Translations under genes and position numbers: made by a program
Shown: positions 5,724-5,736 of the stretch, piece after piece
How positions within the stretch are numbered: the stretch's first letter is position 1
Layout: each line of letters starts with the position of its first letter
The notes under the pieces: model-generated
The model's database searches: none
What the model saw: the letters and a program-made list of their open reading frames with translations, nothing else
What the model was told of the DNA's origin: nothing
Source: Nitrospirota bacterium
GTDB taxonomy: Bacteria; Nitrospirota; UBA9217
Assembly: GCA_021788515.1 (NCBI GenBank)
Contig: JAJYKN010000110.1
Location: forward strand, 1-5,736
Length of the DNA: 5,736 nucleotides
Direction: 5' to 3'

Positions 5724-5736
5724 GAATTATTTCTCT

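Overview
The window is a stretch of bacterial chromosome in which every convincing gene lies on the minus strand. Read in the direction of transcription (high to low coordinates), the order is: a cytoplasmic M16B zinc peptidase of the PepR/MlpA type (5723-4467), dUTPase dut (4395-3940), a Sec-exported M16B peptidase with an intact zinc site (3893-2571), a second Sec-exported M16B protein that has lost the zinc site but keeps the Arg/Tyr pair (2541-1171), and the first 350 codons of mutL (1051 to the window edge). Gaps between genes are 71, 46, 29 and 119 nt. One polycistronic transcript is therefore plausible. No promoter can be assigned, because only 13 nt upstream of the first gene are present.

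The proteins suggest a Gram-negative bacterium, since two M16 proteins carry signal peptides and would work in the envelope. A PepR-dut adjacency and tandem exported M16 pairs are familiar from Desulfobacterota and Nitrospirota-like genomes. I offer that only as a low-confidence lineage guess. The genes themselves are ordinary: nucleotide-pool sanitation (dut), mismatch repair (mutL) and proteolysis.

Two things deserve attention. First, the two exported M16 proteins are complementary. The upstream one has HxxEH and the distal Glu but lacks the C-terminal Arg. The downstream one has Ser/Ala/Ser where HxxEH should be but retains R318 and Y325. This matches the known split-active-site heterodimer plan of M16B peptidases, in contrast to the self-sufficient PepR-type protein in the same cluster.

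Second, all four intergenic spacers are built largely from degenerate tandem heptanucleotides. The period is always 7 nt, but each spacer has its own consensus: CAGAAGN before mutL, GCGGAAT before the non-zinc M16 gene, CAAAGTT before the zinc M16 gene, and GCANAGN before dut. In the mutL and dut spacers the heptamers form two opposed arrays, giving long imperfect inverted repeats. In the other two they run one way. The arrays touch or overlap start and stop codons, and one supplies the start codon and first codons of a secreted protein. This heptamer system is the most unusual signal in the window.
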